The translations under genes were made by a program, and so were the position numbers. From contig NZ_LRVM01000001.1 of assembly GCF_001571775.1 (NCBI RefSeq), positions 670,542 to 734,541 on the forward strand: a DNA stretch of 64,000 nucleotides, given 5' to 3'. Positions 52,859 to 61,874 of this stretch are shown here, in pieces. Positions within the stretch are counted from its first letter, which is position 1. The number at the start of each line of letters is the position of its first letter. The stretch comes from Anaerotignum neopropionicum (GTDB lineage: Bacteria > Bacillota > Clostridia > Lachnospirales > Anaerotignaceae). The notes under the pieces are model-generated. The model was not told the DNA's origin and searched no databases. It worked only from the letters and a program-made list of their open reading frames with translations.

Positions 52859-53581
52859 TTAGTGAAGCGGATTTTGTTTTACCATTACACATGCATTTGA
52901 TAATTGTGCGGCAACAGCGGTTTTATATTTTTCTCGATAAAAACTGAGCAAAGGAATGATGCGGGGGTTATCGGTAACGATATACTTTGCAGGAAGATTT
53001 GATAGGGCAATGGAAATAATATCCGCCTTGCATCTTTGACAAGGGCAAACACCAAACATATTTTGAAATTCTTCCAATCTTTCCAGTACAAGCCTTTCGT
53101 AAACATTCAAGTAATGAAAGACCCGTTCCGTAGGAGTTTCTACGGAACGCATCTGTGTATGATTCTCTGGGGGAATAGGTGCTTCCCTTCCTTCTTCAGG
53201 CATTGGTGCCAGTATTTTTTCAGTGACATCATTTGTAAAACCTTCTCTTGCCGACAAATTAGTTTCCTGACTTACTGGGGTTTCCGCTTGTTCGGCTTTT
53301 TCAACGTTTTCTTCTTTTGCGTACTCGCTGCTGTTTTGCGTCGGAATGGTTTCCTCCAAAATCCCGTTTTCTTCTTGTTCTACAAAAACTTTTAAATTTT
53401 CGTCGATTTTTTCAGCAATGGATTTATCATTGGCGGGTTCAATCCCCATAAACAATAAATCATTTGAAACATCCAATCCTGTATTATCAATTTGCATTTG
53501 TTCTTCCATAGCTTGATGCTCATCTTTAGCCTTAGAGATAAGGTTTAAGACGTGGGCGGTTTTGTTTGTTTTACGCGCCAT
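52859..53581 (-). CDS. ComFB-domain protein with long acidic N-terminal region
   Basis: A 240-residue protein. The first 25 residues are basic (ARKTNKTAHVLNLISKAKDE). Residues about 26-150 are acidic and low in structure. The C-terminal 90 residues are a ComFB domain: NVYERLVLERLEEFQNMFGV, CPCQRCKADIISIALSNLP and AKYIV. The C-x-C-x-x-C of Bacillus ComFB is kept. Some ComFB proteins are reported to bind cyclic di-nucleotides, so a second-messenger input is possible here but not proven. ATG 53581 has AGAGGTAG upstream. It is co-oriented with parA 93 bases away, between cheV and fliD. The basic N-terminus could touch ParA, as in other ParA partners. Confidence 0.75.
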   Translation of the reverse strand: MARKTNKTAHVLNLISKAKDEHQAMEEQMQIDNTGLDVSNDLLFMGIEPANDKSIAEKIDENLKVFVEQEENGILEETIPTQNSSEYAKEENVEKAEQAETPVSQETNLSAREGFTNDVTEKILAPMPEEGREAPIPPENHTQMRSVETPTERVFHYLNVYERLVLERLEEFQNMFGVCPCQRCKADIISIALSNLPAKYIVTDNPRIIPLLSFYREKYKTAVAAQLSNACVMVKQNPLH

Positions 53582-53674
53582 TATACTACCTCTTTTCAAA
53601 AATAATTAGACTTCACAGGTAAGAATAAAGCAATATTGTTCTTACCTGAAAATATAGCTTGGGGATAAAAGACA

Positions 53675-54463
53675 TCATTTGGCAGGATGTTTCTTTTTTG
53701 CTGCCTTACAACGAATAAGAACCTCCTCCACAAAGTCAATATAATCATGTGTTGGCTTTGATCTTGGTGAATATAAAAGGATACAGGTTCCGTGTGCCGG
53801 GGCTTCCGCAACGGCAACGCCGGATCTTATTCTGGCTTTAAACACTGAAGTATTCAGTTGTTTTGCAATTTCATCGGCCAAATCAGCGACCTCATTTGCA
53901 AGGTTCGTACGACTATTATATTTCGTAAGCAACAATCCTAATACATTTAGCTTGGAGTTGTAGAATTTTTTCACTGTTTGGGTGGTTTCCTTTAGCTGAC
54001 TAACGCCAAGAAGGCTTAATATTTCGGGAACCATAGGCACAATCAGATGATCAGAGCATACATAGGCATTCACCGTTAATATGTTTAATGCGGGCGGAGT
54101 GTCAATTATGATGTAATCATATTTATCCATTACAGATTGAAGGGCCTCTTTTAAAAGGTATTCTCTGCCGGAACGGTTAAATTCAAGCTCTGCACCACTT
54201 AATAAAATATTTGATGGGATAATATCGCCATATTCCGTTGTTTGTATTACGTCTTCAATTTTTGCAGTACCACGGAAAACATCGTAAATCGTTTCTGTGT
54301 TTTCAATATCCAGCCCTAGTGAAAAGCCAAGATTTCCCTGTGGATCAAGATCGATTCCAAGAACTTTGTATTCTTGAAGTGATAAGCCTGTGATAAGCGT
54401 AGCGGTAGTTGTTGTCTTCCCTACGCCGCCTTTTTGATTGGTTAATGTAATGATTACTGACAC
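53675..54463 (-). CDS. ParA/Soj-family ATPase
   Basis: A 262-residue ParA. It starts SVIITLTNQKGGVGKTTTTA with the deviant Walker A (both lysines present). IDLDPQGNLGFSLG is Walker A-prime and YDYIIIDTPPALNIL is Walker B. The C-terminus is basic (KAAKKKHPAK), which may help DNA binding. GTG 54463 with GAGGTG 9 bases upstream is chosen; the GTG at 54472 sits in that site. No parB or parS is nearby. The adjacent ComFB-domain gene is the likely partner. It might position motility or chemotaxis complexes, but plasmid- or chromosome-type partition is not excluded. Confidence 0.88.
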   Translation of the reverse strand: MSVIITLTNQKGGVGKTTTTATLITGLSLQEYKVLGIDLDPQGNLGFSLGLDIENTETIYDVFRGTAKIEDVIQTTEYGDIIPSNILLSGAELEFNRSGREYLLKEALQSVMDKYDYIIIDTPPALNILTVNAYVCSDHLIVPMVPEILSLLGVSQLKETTQTVKKFYNSKLNVLGLLLTKYNSRTNLANEVADLADEIAKQLNTSVFKARIRSGVAVAEAPAHGTCILLYSPRSKPTHDYIDFVEEVLIRCKAAKKKHPAK

Positions 54464-54593
54464 GAGTATCACCTCATAATTTTATTTTTGTGGAACTAAA
54501 CTATTAATAAAAGTATACTATATGTCGAAAAAGAAGTATAGAGAAAAATTTGTTATGATTTTCAAGAAATCATTTTTTATAAGGAGGAATACG

Positions 54594-57023
54594 ATGGCAA
54601 CAATAAATAGCCTTACATCAACCTCGTCTAGCAGCAATGCATATGGAAGCCAATCAAAAGCCATTGGCGGTCTTGTCAGCGGGTTAGATACTGACACTTT
54701 AATTGATGGTATGACGATTGCTACGCGAAGTAAAATTGCAAAGCAAAAACAAAGTAAAACTTTATTATCATGGAAAACAGATGCCTATCGCGCAATCAGT
54801 GATAAGCTGGTTAGCTTTGCCCAGAAATACACTTCATATACTTCAAGTACAAACCTGACTAGCGAGAGCTTTTATAAAAAAAGTGTGGTTAGCGCAACAG
54901 GCACAAACAATAAGTATGTTTCTGTTTCTGGAACAGCTGCAACAGGAGAGCGGCTTTCCTTACTTGGGGTGAAGCAGTTGGCAAAGGATGCAAGCTTTAC
55001 TACCACCGACACCTTATCCAATAACATCATAAAAACTGGGGCGATTAATTATGGTGATAGTGATTCTTGCACAATCACAGGGAAAAATCTTACCGTTAAA
55101 TACGGAAGTGAAAGCTATACGCTAACTATGCCGGAAAAAGAAGGCGGCGGGGTATATACAAGTGCTGCCGAGGTTGCGGAGGGACTGACCAAAGCAATGG
55201 AAGGTGTGGAACTTAGTAACGGGAAGAAGCTTAGTGAAGTAATGAGCGTTACAGCAAACGGAGAAACGCTAAGCTTTAAAAATATTGACGGTGTTGGGAA
55301 CGGATTAGAAATAACCGGTGGAAATGCTGATTTAATGAAAATTTTGGGGATAACTTCGGGATCCTCTTCTCTTGTTAACAAAAGCATTACCGATGAGGGC
55401 GTGGATGCTGTTGCCGCTATTGATGCTGAAGATCTTCATGCGAATGTAAGCTTTGCCGAAAAAATGAAAGGGAAATCCCTTACCTTTGAATACAACGGCA
55501 CAAAAAAGACGATTACCTTTGATGATGAAACAAAATTAGACGAATCAAAGTTTATGGAATATATTCAGGATGAATTGAATTCCGCATTTGGAAAGGGAAG
55601 AATTCAGCTGACCCAGGATGGCGAAAAAAGAATTCAGTTTGAAACGACTGTGCCTGGGGGCGGTGTGGATCAATCCTCTATATTATATATTACCAGTGGC
55701 TCAACTGGGGTTATGGGGGATGGCAGTGTTTTGGGAATTAGAAATGGTTCTTCCAATAAGGTGAATTTGGATTCCACCCTTGCCGAATCAGGAATTAAGG
55801 ATGTGGCAAGCGTTAACCTTGAAAATGGCACTGAATATGAAATTACAATCAATGGAGAAAGCATTAAGTTTACATACGAAGAAAATAAAACCACGCTGCG
55901 AACCATTATGTCAGCAATTAATGCCAATGAAAAAGCTGGTGTAAAAATTTCCTACCAAGCCAATAGTGACTCTTTTTCCATCACTTCCACCCAAAAGGGC
56001 GCTTCAGGCTCTGTAGAAATTGGAAAAAATGGAGTATTAACTGATTTTGAAAAATTGCTTTTTGGGAAGCGAAATGATGATGGCACAATAAGTAATACTA
56101 TAAACGGAAACACGGTTGACGGGCAGGATGCGATCATTCTCGTGGACTTTGACGGAGAGGGCGGAGCCGAGGCCATGGAAATTTCCCGCGGTACCAATTC
56201 CTTCTCGCTAAACGGCTTAAATATTGCCGTAAATGGCACCTTTGGCTATGAAAAGGATGAATTAAACGAATTGCAATATGTAGAGGGAACTGAGGCAGTT
56301 AAGTTTGATGCCAGTGTTGATACAGATAAGATTGTAACTGCGATTAAGAGCATGATTGATGATTACAATGAATTGGTAGAGGCAAGCAACTCTGCCATAA
56401 CAGAAAAACGCAACAGAACTTATGCCCCTCTTACAGATGAGCAAAAGGCAGATATGTCTGAGTCTGAAATTGCAAGCTGGGAAGAAAAGGCAAAATCTGG
56501 TATGCTTTATGGGGATTCGGATGTTACAAGCTTAACGAATGACTTAAGATATATTTTTATGAATATGGGCAGCAACGGTTTTTCATTATCTGATATTGGA
56601 ATAACAGTTTCCTCCAATTGGCAGGAGAATGGTAAAATATCTCTGGATGAAACAAAGTTAAAGTCTGCATTGGCAGAAGATGCGGACAGCGTAAAGGCAT
56701 TGTTTACGGAGGCAAGCACCGAGGGGAAGCTTACAACAGGCGGCATTATGACAAGAATGAAGGCTTTAACAGACAAGTATGCAGCAACCACAGGAGCAAC
56801 CAAGGGCATTTTGGTTGAAAAAGCCGGAAACTCAAAATCACCAACCTCGTTATTGAGTAATAGACTGCAAAAGCAAATGGACGATATTGATAAAATTATT
56901 TCTAGGCTTGAAGATAAATTAAAAACAGAGCGTACTAGATATCAAAAACAATTTACGCAATTAGAAACACTTATGCAAAAACTAAATTCCCAGAGCAGTT
57001 GGCTGTATGATTATAGCAGCTAA
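54594..57023 (+). CDS. fliD: Flagellar filament cap protein FliD
   Basis: An 809-residue FliD. The N-terminal domain has IGGLVSGLDTDTLIDGMTIA and KQKQSKTLLSWKTDAYRAIS. The C-terminal domain (FliD_C, about 590-800) has VDTDKIVTAIKSMIDDYNEL and a terminal coiled coil LEDKLKTERTRYQKQFTQLE. It caps the filament and adds flagellin. At 809 residues it is long; the middle part is a large insert of beta-rich and repeated Ser/Gly/Thr segments. ATG 54594 has AAGGAGGA upstream; an earlier in-frame ATG has none. Confidence 0.93.
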   Translation: MATINSLTSTSSSSNAYGSQSKAIGGLVSGLDTDTLIDGMTIATRSKIAKQKQSKTLLSWKTDAYRAISDKLVSFAQKYTSYTSSTNLTSESFYKKSVVSATGTNNKYVSVSGTAATGERLSLLGVKQLAKDASFTTTDTLSNNIIKTGAINYGDSDSCTITGKNLTVKYGSESYTLTMPEKEGGGVYTSAAEVAEGLTKAMEGVELSNGKKLSEVMSVTANGETLSFKNIDGVGNGLEITGGNADLMKILGITSGSSSLVNKSITDEGVDAVAAIDAEDLHANVSFAEKMKGKSLTFEYNGTKKTITFDDETKLDESKFMEYIQDELNSAFGKGRIQLTQDGEKRIQFETTVPGGGVDQSSILYITSGSTGVMGDGSVLGIRNGSSNKVNLDSTLAESGIKDVASVNLENGTEYEITINGESIKFTYEENKTTLRTIMSAINANEKAGVKISYQANSDSFSITSTQKGASGSVEIGKNGVLTDFEKLLFGKRNDDGTISNTINGNTVDGQDAIILVDFDGEGGAEAMEISRGTNSFSLNGLNIAVNGTFGYEKDELNELQYVEGTEAVKFDASVDTDKIVTAIKSMIDDYNELVEASNSAITEKRNRTYAPLTDEQKADMSESEIASWEEKAKSGMLYGDSDVTSLTNDLRYIFMNMGSNGFSLSDIGITVSSNWQENGKISLDETKLKSALAEDADSVKALFTEASTEGKLTTGGIMTRMKALTDKYAATTGATKGILVEKAGNSKSPTSLLSNRLQKQMDDIDKIISRLEDKLKTERTRYQKQFTQLETLMQKLNSQSSWLYDYSS

Positions 57024-57052
57024 TAATTTGTTGAAAGGGTTGGCGAGAGAAA

Positions 57053-57439
57053 ATGAATCAGTATGGTTATCAGCAATATAAGCAGCAATCAGTGAATACA
57101 ATGACCTCGGGGGAGCTTTTATTGCTTTTGTTTGACGAATCTGCCAAAAGGCTTACAAAAGCGGAAATGTGTTTGAAAAATGATGATTTTGATGGGTTTG
57201 ATGCTTCTATGAACCGGGTTTCGGAAATTGTCCGATATTTGGATAAAACGCTTGATAAGACCTATTCCGTTGGAAACGAAATTTCTAAATTGTATGAATA
57301 TTTTCAGTTTCAGGTTGCCAGAATTAAGGCGGGAAGAAATCTGGATATGATAAAAGAACTAAGAACTATGATCCTTGAGCTTAGGAATACTTTTAAGGAA
57401 GCAGATCGTATTTCTCAAACGCAGCTGGTGAAAAATTAG
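57053..57439 (+). CDS. fliS: Flagellin export chaperone FliS
   Basis: A 128-residue four-helix protein: QYKQQSVNTMTSGELLLLLF near the start, DGFDASMNRVSEIVRYLDKT and ELRTMILELRNTFKEA. FliS binds flagellin before export. It starts 30 bases after fliD and is followed by the fliT-like gene. Confidence 0.93.
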   Translation: MNQYGYQQYKQQSVNTMTSGELLLLLFDESAKRLTKAEMCLKNDDFDGFDASMNRVSEIVRYLDKTLDKTYSVGNEISKLYEYFQFQVARIKAGRNLDMIKELRTMILELRNTFKEADRISQTQLVKN

Positions 57440-57462
57440 AGAACCTAAAGGATGTGCGCAAA

Positions 57463-57861
57463 ATGAATACTGTTTTTACTGGAATACTCTTAAACCTCCA
57501 GAAAAAATACAACAAAGTAAATGAATTTCAAGATATTACAAAGCAAATGGCAGCAAGCCTGCAGCGTAATGATTTGTACTCCTTTCAGTTGCTAATGAAT
57601 ATGCGTACAGAGTTGATGATTGATATTGAAAACATGGATTATGCTGAGGAGGAGCTAATAAAAAGTTTGTCCGAAGATGATGAAAAGCAGATTAGAAGTG
57701 CCCTCAGCAAGGAGATGGAGGGAAAGCAGTTTGCAACTCCGGATTTGCAGCGCATAAATGATATTTATAACAAAACCAAGAGAAGCCTGCAAAACACAGT
57801 TCAAGTGGACAAGGCGATTAGTCTAAAGGTTGGCGGGGAGAATTCTTTCTATCATAATTAA
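57463..57861 (+). CDS. FliT-like flagellar chaperone
   Basis: A 132-residue helical protein. The family match is weaker, but length, charge pattern (YNKVNEFQDITKQMAASLQR, LLMNMRTELMIDIENMDYAE) and position after fliS fit FliT or FlgN-type chaperones. FliT would bind FliD. ATG 57463 has AAAGGA about 10 bases upstream; the GTG at 57454 is too close to that site. Confidence 0.6.
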   Translation: MNTVFTGILLNLQKKYNKVNEFQDITKQMAASLQRNDLYSFQLLMNMRTELMIDIENMDYAEEELIKSLSEDDEKQIRSALSKEMEGKQFATPDLQRINDIYNKTKRSLQNTVQVDKAISLKVGGENSFYHN

Positions 57862-57870
57862 AACAGAAAA

Positions 57871-57906
57871 AAAGGCTTGCGTGCTTAACAGCCGCAAGCC
57901 TTTTTT
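57871..57906. terminator. Bidirectional terminator after fliD-fliS-fliT
   Basis: AAAGGCTTGCG pairs with CGCAAGCCTTT (11-base perfect stem), with T on one side and A on the other. Confidence 0.9.
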
Positions 57907-58750
57907 ATGCTTTGTTAATAGACCAAAAAGGCCCACCTGCGCTGGCAGAATACTTTGCTTCGTTTAAAATCGTATTAATATCCCAAGCCTGTTCACTGTT
58001 TTCGGGACTCTGAGAATCTGCAACTAAAACCTTCCCATCCTCCGTAACACCACGCAGGAGGATAAAGTGCCCTTGGGAGGTGAAAATACCTCGATTCATA
58101 AGCACAACCACAAGATTTCCGTTGGAAAGCTCCTGCAAAATGGTTTCCTTGGAAGGGCTTTTAAGGCTTTTGGAAGTAAGACCATAATTATCTGCACCTT
58201 TTGGGATAATGGAGTGATAAGAGCCACTGTTATTACAAAAATGACCGTTTTCATAAGCCCATTTTGCCGTTATGTCAGGGGTGACCGCTTGATCCGTAAG
58301 GGTGCTTACAAGCATGGCAAGGGTAGTCGGCCCGCAGCCAAAAACGCCAATAATATTATCTCCGCCATAAATCGTGGTTTTCCAACGGGGATCATTTTGG
58401 TCAAAATAAACCAAATTGATTGTACTAGACTCTAAAAGCTTCTCGTCTGTATCTTTTTTATCATCGTCCTTGGACTTTTTGGTTTCCGTGGAATCCTTTT
58501 TTTCCTTTGCAATGGCTTTTGCGATTGCCGCTGTTTCTCGTTTTGCATCAAATGCGGCCTTTTGGGATTTTAAGGTGGATACCAGGGCAGAGGTGTGTTG
58601 TTGGGTTTCTTTAATAAAATAATTAATGTCCCAAGGGGTGACACGCGTTGCAAATAGATACAGAAAGCATATGAAGCTGACGTATGTTCCAATAAATACA
58701 GTATTAAAAAATTTTTTTCTTATATTTTTTTTCTTTTTATATTTTTTCAT
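57905..58750 (-). CDS. Membrane-anchored C39-like peptidase
   Basis: A 281-residue protein. A basic N-terminus (KKYKKKKNIRKKFF) is followed by one membrane helix (about 14-35). A charged coil of about 60 residues (KAIAKEKKDSTETKKSKDDD) leads to a C39_2 papain-like domain with VFGCGPTTLAMLVS (catalytic Cys139) and GHFILLRGV (catalytic His) and an Asp in VADSQS. The substrate is unknown. Its start overlaps the stop of the FtsE-like gene (ATGA), so the two are translationally coupled. Proteins of this shape are usually not tied to an ABC ATPase, which makes the pair unusual. Confidence 0.75.
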   Translation of the reverse strand: MKKYKKKKNIRKKFFNTVFIGTYVSFICFLYLFATRVTPWDINYFIKETQQHTSALVSTLKSQKAAFDAKRETAAIAKAIAKEKKDSTETKKSKDDDKKDTDEKLLESSTINLVYFDQNDPRWKTTIYGGDNIIGVFGCGPTTLAMLVSTLTDQAVTPDITAKWAYENGHFCNNSGSYHSIIPKGADNYGLTSKSLKSPSKETILQELSNGNLVVVLMNRGIFTSQGHFILLRGVTEDGKVLVADSQSPENSEQAWDINTILNEAKYSASAGGPFWSINKA

Positions 58751-59433
58751 ATAATCCAACCATATTTTCCTTTACTAACATCACCCAAAATTTTTCCGTT
58801 TTGTAAAGTAATGACTCGTTTTTTCATGATATCTACAAATTCCTTTGCATGGGTAGCAATAATTACTGTGATTCCCAACTGATTAATATCGCTGAATAAA
58901 GACATAATATCAAGAGAGGAATCATAATCCAAATGTGCTGTGGGCTCATCGGCAATGATGATTTTAGGGTTATTTACAACAGCCCTTGCCATTAAGATTT
59001 TAAATATTTCACCACCTGACAAATTTTGAGGGTACTCTTCCATTTTTTTTGTCATTCCCACAAGCCCAAGAGCCAATGGAATGGCTTTGCGTATAGCTTT
59101 GCCGGACTGTCCTGTTGCCAACATGGCAATTTCTAAATTTTGATAGACGGTTTTGTTTTCAATGAGCAAATAGTCATTATGAATGATACCCAAAATTCGT
59201 CTGTAGTATGGAAAATCTTTTTGAGACAACTGATTTAATAACAGGTTGTTTACAATAATATCCCCTGAGGTGGGTTTGATATCTCCTGTTAGGAGGTTGA
59301 TAATGGTGCTTTTCCCGGAACCTGTTTTTCCAACAAGAAATACAAAATCTCCGTCTTTAATTTCCAAAGAGATTTTTTCAATGCCGAACTCGTTGTTTGG
59401 ATAGATTTTTGATACATTGTTGAATACGATCAA
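58747..59433 (-). CDS. FtsE-like ABC ATPase, divergent
   Basis: A 228-residue ABC ATPase. It begins MIVFNNVSKIYPNNEFGI with GKTGSGKST (Walker A Lys41), signature LSGGEIFKILMARA, Walker B KIIIADEPTAHLD and switch IIATHAKEF. Length and start resemble FtsE. Two things differ: the usual Gln of the Q-loop seems replaced (GIIHNDYLL where FtsE has VFQDFRLL), and the signature lacks QQR (LSGGEIFKI). No ftsX follows; the C39-like peptidase takes its place. TTG 59433 is chosen because GAAAGG lies about 10 bases upstream and gives the FtsE-like start. Confidence 0.8.
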   Translation of the reverse strand: MIVFNNVSKIYPNNEFGIEKISLEIKDGDFVFLVGKTGSGKSTIINLLTGDIKPTSGDIIVNNLLLNQLSQKDFPYYRRILGIIHNDYLLIENKTVYQNLEIAMLATGQSGKAIRKAIPLALGLVGMTKKMEEYPQNLSGGEIFKILMARAVVNNPKIIIADEPTAHLDYDSSLDIMSLFSDINQLGITVIIATHAKEFVDIMKKRVITLQNGKILGDVSKGKYGWII

Positions 59434-59670
59434 TATTCTCATGCCTTTCAAAGTTAATATAAATGCAATAAAGACAGTTTTTTACCCAATTAAAGTATAA
59501 CACTGATGCGAAAAAAAGTACATACTGCAAACTAAGAGAAAAAAATGTGGAAAATTAGTTTTTTATTGTACTGCTGTTATTTTTTTCGTTTGCTTTCGTT
59601 CATTGTATGTAAATTAGTATAAATTTAAACTGGTTAAGCCCATAAATTATAAACAAGAATTTTATGCAAC
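59434..59670. other. AT-rich gap upstream of the FtsE-like gene
   Basis: This stretch shows a TATACT box on the minus strand (about 59495-59500) without a good -35, and no supported ORF. Confidence 0.4.
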
Positions 59671-59694
59671 AAAAAACCCCTCTGTTGAGGGGTT
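59671..59694 (-). terminator. Intrinsic terminator downstream of tRNA-Gly(CCC)
   Basis: On the minus strand AACCCCTC pairs with GAGGGGTT, followed by six T. It ends the transcript of the minus-strand tRNA. The stretch 59695-59849 has no supported gene. Confidence 0.75.
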
Positions 59695-59849
59695 ACTTTC
59701 GTTTTTTTAACATACTTCGTGTTGATATGTTGGCAGTTTTGACTGTTCACCAAACTTTTGTACCCAAAAAAAATTTAAGAAAATTAAATTTGCTTTTATA
59801 TTGTAAGTATTTTTGTTATTTTCTCCTTTTTTTGGTAATACTGGAAAAA

Positions 59850-59920
59850 AGCGGATGATGGGAATCGAACCCACCTCTAAAGCTTGGGAAGCTTTCATTC
59901 TACCGATGAACTACATCCGC
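59850..59920 (-). tRNA. tRNA-Gly (anticodon CCC)
   Basis: A 71-base cloverleaf with acceptor GCGGATG/CATCCGC, anticodon arm AAAGC-TTCCCAA-GCTTT and T loop TTCGATT. The discriminator is T and a T run follows at once. Confidence 0.93.
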
Positions 59921-60085
59921 AGGACATGTATCTATTATACCAGAAGTTTCAAAACTGTAAAGTACGAATTTAAACAAAATTTTTACAAAATCGGCTGATA
60001 TTTTATCGGTTGTTTTTATATCCTGCGGATATACTAATGGAGCAATCATCATATTTATTTTTTTCAAGAAATGCGAGGGATGGTT

Positions 60086-61348
60086 ATGGAAAAATTTGTA
60101 ATTCATCATGCGGATTCACTGCAAGGAATGGTTCGTGTCAGCGGAGCAAAAAATGCCGCTTTACCAATTTTAGCCGCTTGTCTTTTGACGCAAGAACCAT
60201 GTGTTATTGAAAATGTTCCACCTCTTACAGATATTTTGAACATGCTGGAAATTATTAGGGGATTTGGAGCTGAGGTTTCTTACGATCAGGAGAAGGAATC
60301 CATTGTTATTTGTGCAAAAGAGTTGACATCTTTGGAAAGCTATTATGAGCAGGCAGGAAAAATGCGAGCCTCTATTCTTGTAGCAGGACCTCTTTTATCC
60401 AGATATGGGCAGGCAAAACTGCCACATCCGGGAGGATGTCAAATTGGAAGCAGGCCTATTGATTTGCATTTAAAAGGCTTTCATGCCATGGGAGCCAAAA
60501 GCAAACAAGAGCACGGAATCATAGAGTTAACTGCTAAAAGAATGAAGGGTACCAGTATTTATCTGGATTTTCCAAGTGTTGGAGCAACGGAAAACATTAT
60601 GATGGCGGCGGTTTTGGCAAGGGGAACCACTGTAATCGAAAATGCGGCGGCAGAACCGGAAATTATTGATTTGGCAGATTTTTTAAAAGGGATCGGGGCA
60701 AATATTCAAGGTGATGGCACAGATACCATAGAAATTACTGGCGTAAAGGAATTAACCGGCAGCACCCATCCTGTCATTCCCGATCGAATAGAGGCAGGTA
60801 CGTTTATGGTTGGAGCGGCAATCACCGGTGGGGATATTATATTGCAAAATGTAAGAGAGGAGCACTTGAAACCCGTTATTGCAAAGCTTGCGGAATGCAA
60901 TGTGAAAATTGAAACGGTTCCTGAGGGACTTCATGTTTGCAGAAAAGGAAAGCTTCAGCCTTTGCAATTAAAGACCATGCCTTTTCCCGGCTTCCCTACA
61001 GATATGCAAGCCCCATTTATGAGTTTAATGGCTTTGGCAAAAGGGACAAGCGTCATTACAGAAACAGTTTTTGAAAACCGTTTTACCCATGCGGGCGAGC
61101 TTCTGCGTATGGGTGCGGATATTCGTATTGAAAGCCGAAATGCGGTGATTGAGGGGGTTGAGGAATTGACGGGAAGCAAGGTTCGTGCAACGGATTTGAG
61201 AGCTGGTGCAGCTTTAATCCTTTCGGCATTGGCGGCGAAGGGGGAAACGGAAATCGGGGACATTCATCATATTGAGCGAGGGTATTATAAAATAGATGAA
61301 AAGCTAAGGGCGCTGGGCGCAGATATTCAACGGCAGGAGGAAAATTAA
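60086..61348 (+). CDS. murA: UDP-N-acetylglucosamine 1-carboxyvinyltransferase MurA
   Basis: A 420-residue EPT-fold enzyme that makes the first committed step of peptidoglycan synthesis. SGAKNAALPILAACLL near the start and HPGGCQIGSRPIDLHLKGF with Cys118 (the fosfomycin target) are present. FPGFPTDMQAPFMSLMALAK and VFENRFTH follow. ATG 60086 has GAGGGA upstream; a frame start 15 bases earlier has none. It is a single gene. A second murA elsewhere is common in Firmicutes, so this could be MurAA or MurAB (MurZ). Confidence 0.95.
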   Translation: MEKFVIHHADSLQGMVRVSGAKNAALPILAACLLTQEPCVIENVPPLTDILNMLEIIRGFGAEVSYDQEKESIVICAKELTSLESYYEQAGKMRASILVAGPLLSRYGQAKLPHPGGCQIGSRPIDLHLKGFHAMGAKSKQEHGIIELTAKRMKGTSIYLDFPSVGATENIMMAAVLARGTTVIENAAAEPEIIDLADFLKGIGANIQGDGTDTIEITGVKELTGSTHPVIPDRIEAGTFMVGAAITGGDIILQNVREEHLKPVIAKLAECNVKIETVPEGLHVCRKGKLQPLQLKTMPFPGFPTDMQAPFMSLMALAKGTSVITETVFENRFTHAGELLRMGADIRIESRNAVIEGVEELTGSKVRATDLRAGAALILSALAAKGETEIGDIHHIERGYYKIDEKLRALGADIQRQEEN

Positions 61349-61380
61349 GCAATGATACACAAATGTTAATGATTATTTAA

Positions 61381-61409
61381 TTGCCTTTCGGTTGTTAGGA
61401 TGCTATACT
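61381..61409 (+). promoter_or_regulatory. Predicted promoter of the marR-type gene
   Basis: TTGCCT (61381-61386), 17 bases, TATACT (61404-61409), 31 bases before the GTG. Confidence 0.6.
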
Positions 61410-61425
61410 GTCAGCAACCTAACAA
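61392..61425 (+). promoter_or_regulatory. Likely MarR operator over the promoter
   Basis: TTGTTAGG (61392-61399) and CCTAACAA (61418-61425) are an exact inverted repeat around 18 bases that hold the -10. This suits autorepression by the gene just downstream. Confidence 0.65.
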
Positions 61426-61439
61426 TCGGAGGTGAAATT

Positions 61440-61874
61440 GTGGACAATAATTCAAAATTTTGTGTGGAGCTAAAAGTCTTGGTGAACTCAATTTGCCGTT
61501 TTTTAGGGCAAAATTCTTGTGATAGGGAAGGAAAGAACTTAACTTCCATCCAGCTTTGGATTATTCACTATCTTTATGAGAATCAAGGCAATGATATTTT
61601 CCAAAGAGATTTGGAGGTTGATTTTAACATAAGAAGATCAACCGTATCGGGAATTATCCAAAACATGGAGAAAAAGGGATTAATTTCAAGGGAAAGCGTA
61701 GAACGGGATGCGCGATTGAAAAAAATAACCCTTACAAATGATGCAATGATGCTGTATCAAGAAATGTTGGCTCAAATTACATTGATAGAGAAAAAAATGA
61801 CAGAAAATATTACGGAGGAAGAATGGACTGTATTTTTTCGTGTACTGGAAAAAATTAAAAAAAATATACAATAA
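61440..61874 (+). CDS. MarR-family transcriptional regulator
   Basis: A 144-residue winged-helix regulator. LTSIQLWIIHYLYENQGNDI, FNIRRSTVSGIIQNMEKKG and a wing with SVERDARLKKITLT are typical; note DARLKK in place of the usual DRRxxx. GTG 61440 is chosen with CGGAGGTG upstream; an earlier TTG-started frame has no ribosome site. The operator over its own promoter implies autoregulation. ftsH follows 79 bases later without a terminator, so it may be under the same control. Confidence 0.85.
   Translation: MDNNSKFCVELKVLVNSICRFLGQNSCDREGKNLTSIQLWIIHYLYENQGNDIFQRDLEVDFNIRRSTVSGIIQNMEKKGLISRESVERDARLKKITLTNDAMMLYQEMLAQITLIEKKMTENITEEEWTVFFRVLEKIKKNIQ

Noticed and set aside
53675..54463. FlhG/FleN, the flagellar number regulator
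   Set aside because: The sequence looks like Soj/ParA and sits apart from flhA, with no flhF; a functional stand-in is possible but the family call is ParA.
59664..59858. A 64-codon plus-strand ORF left of tRNA-Gly(CCC)
   Set aside because: It overlaps a minus-strand terminator, has no ribosome site and ends at the tRNA.
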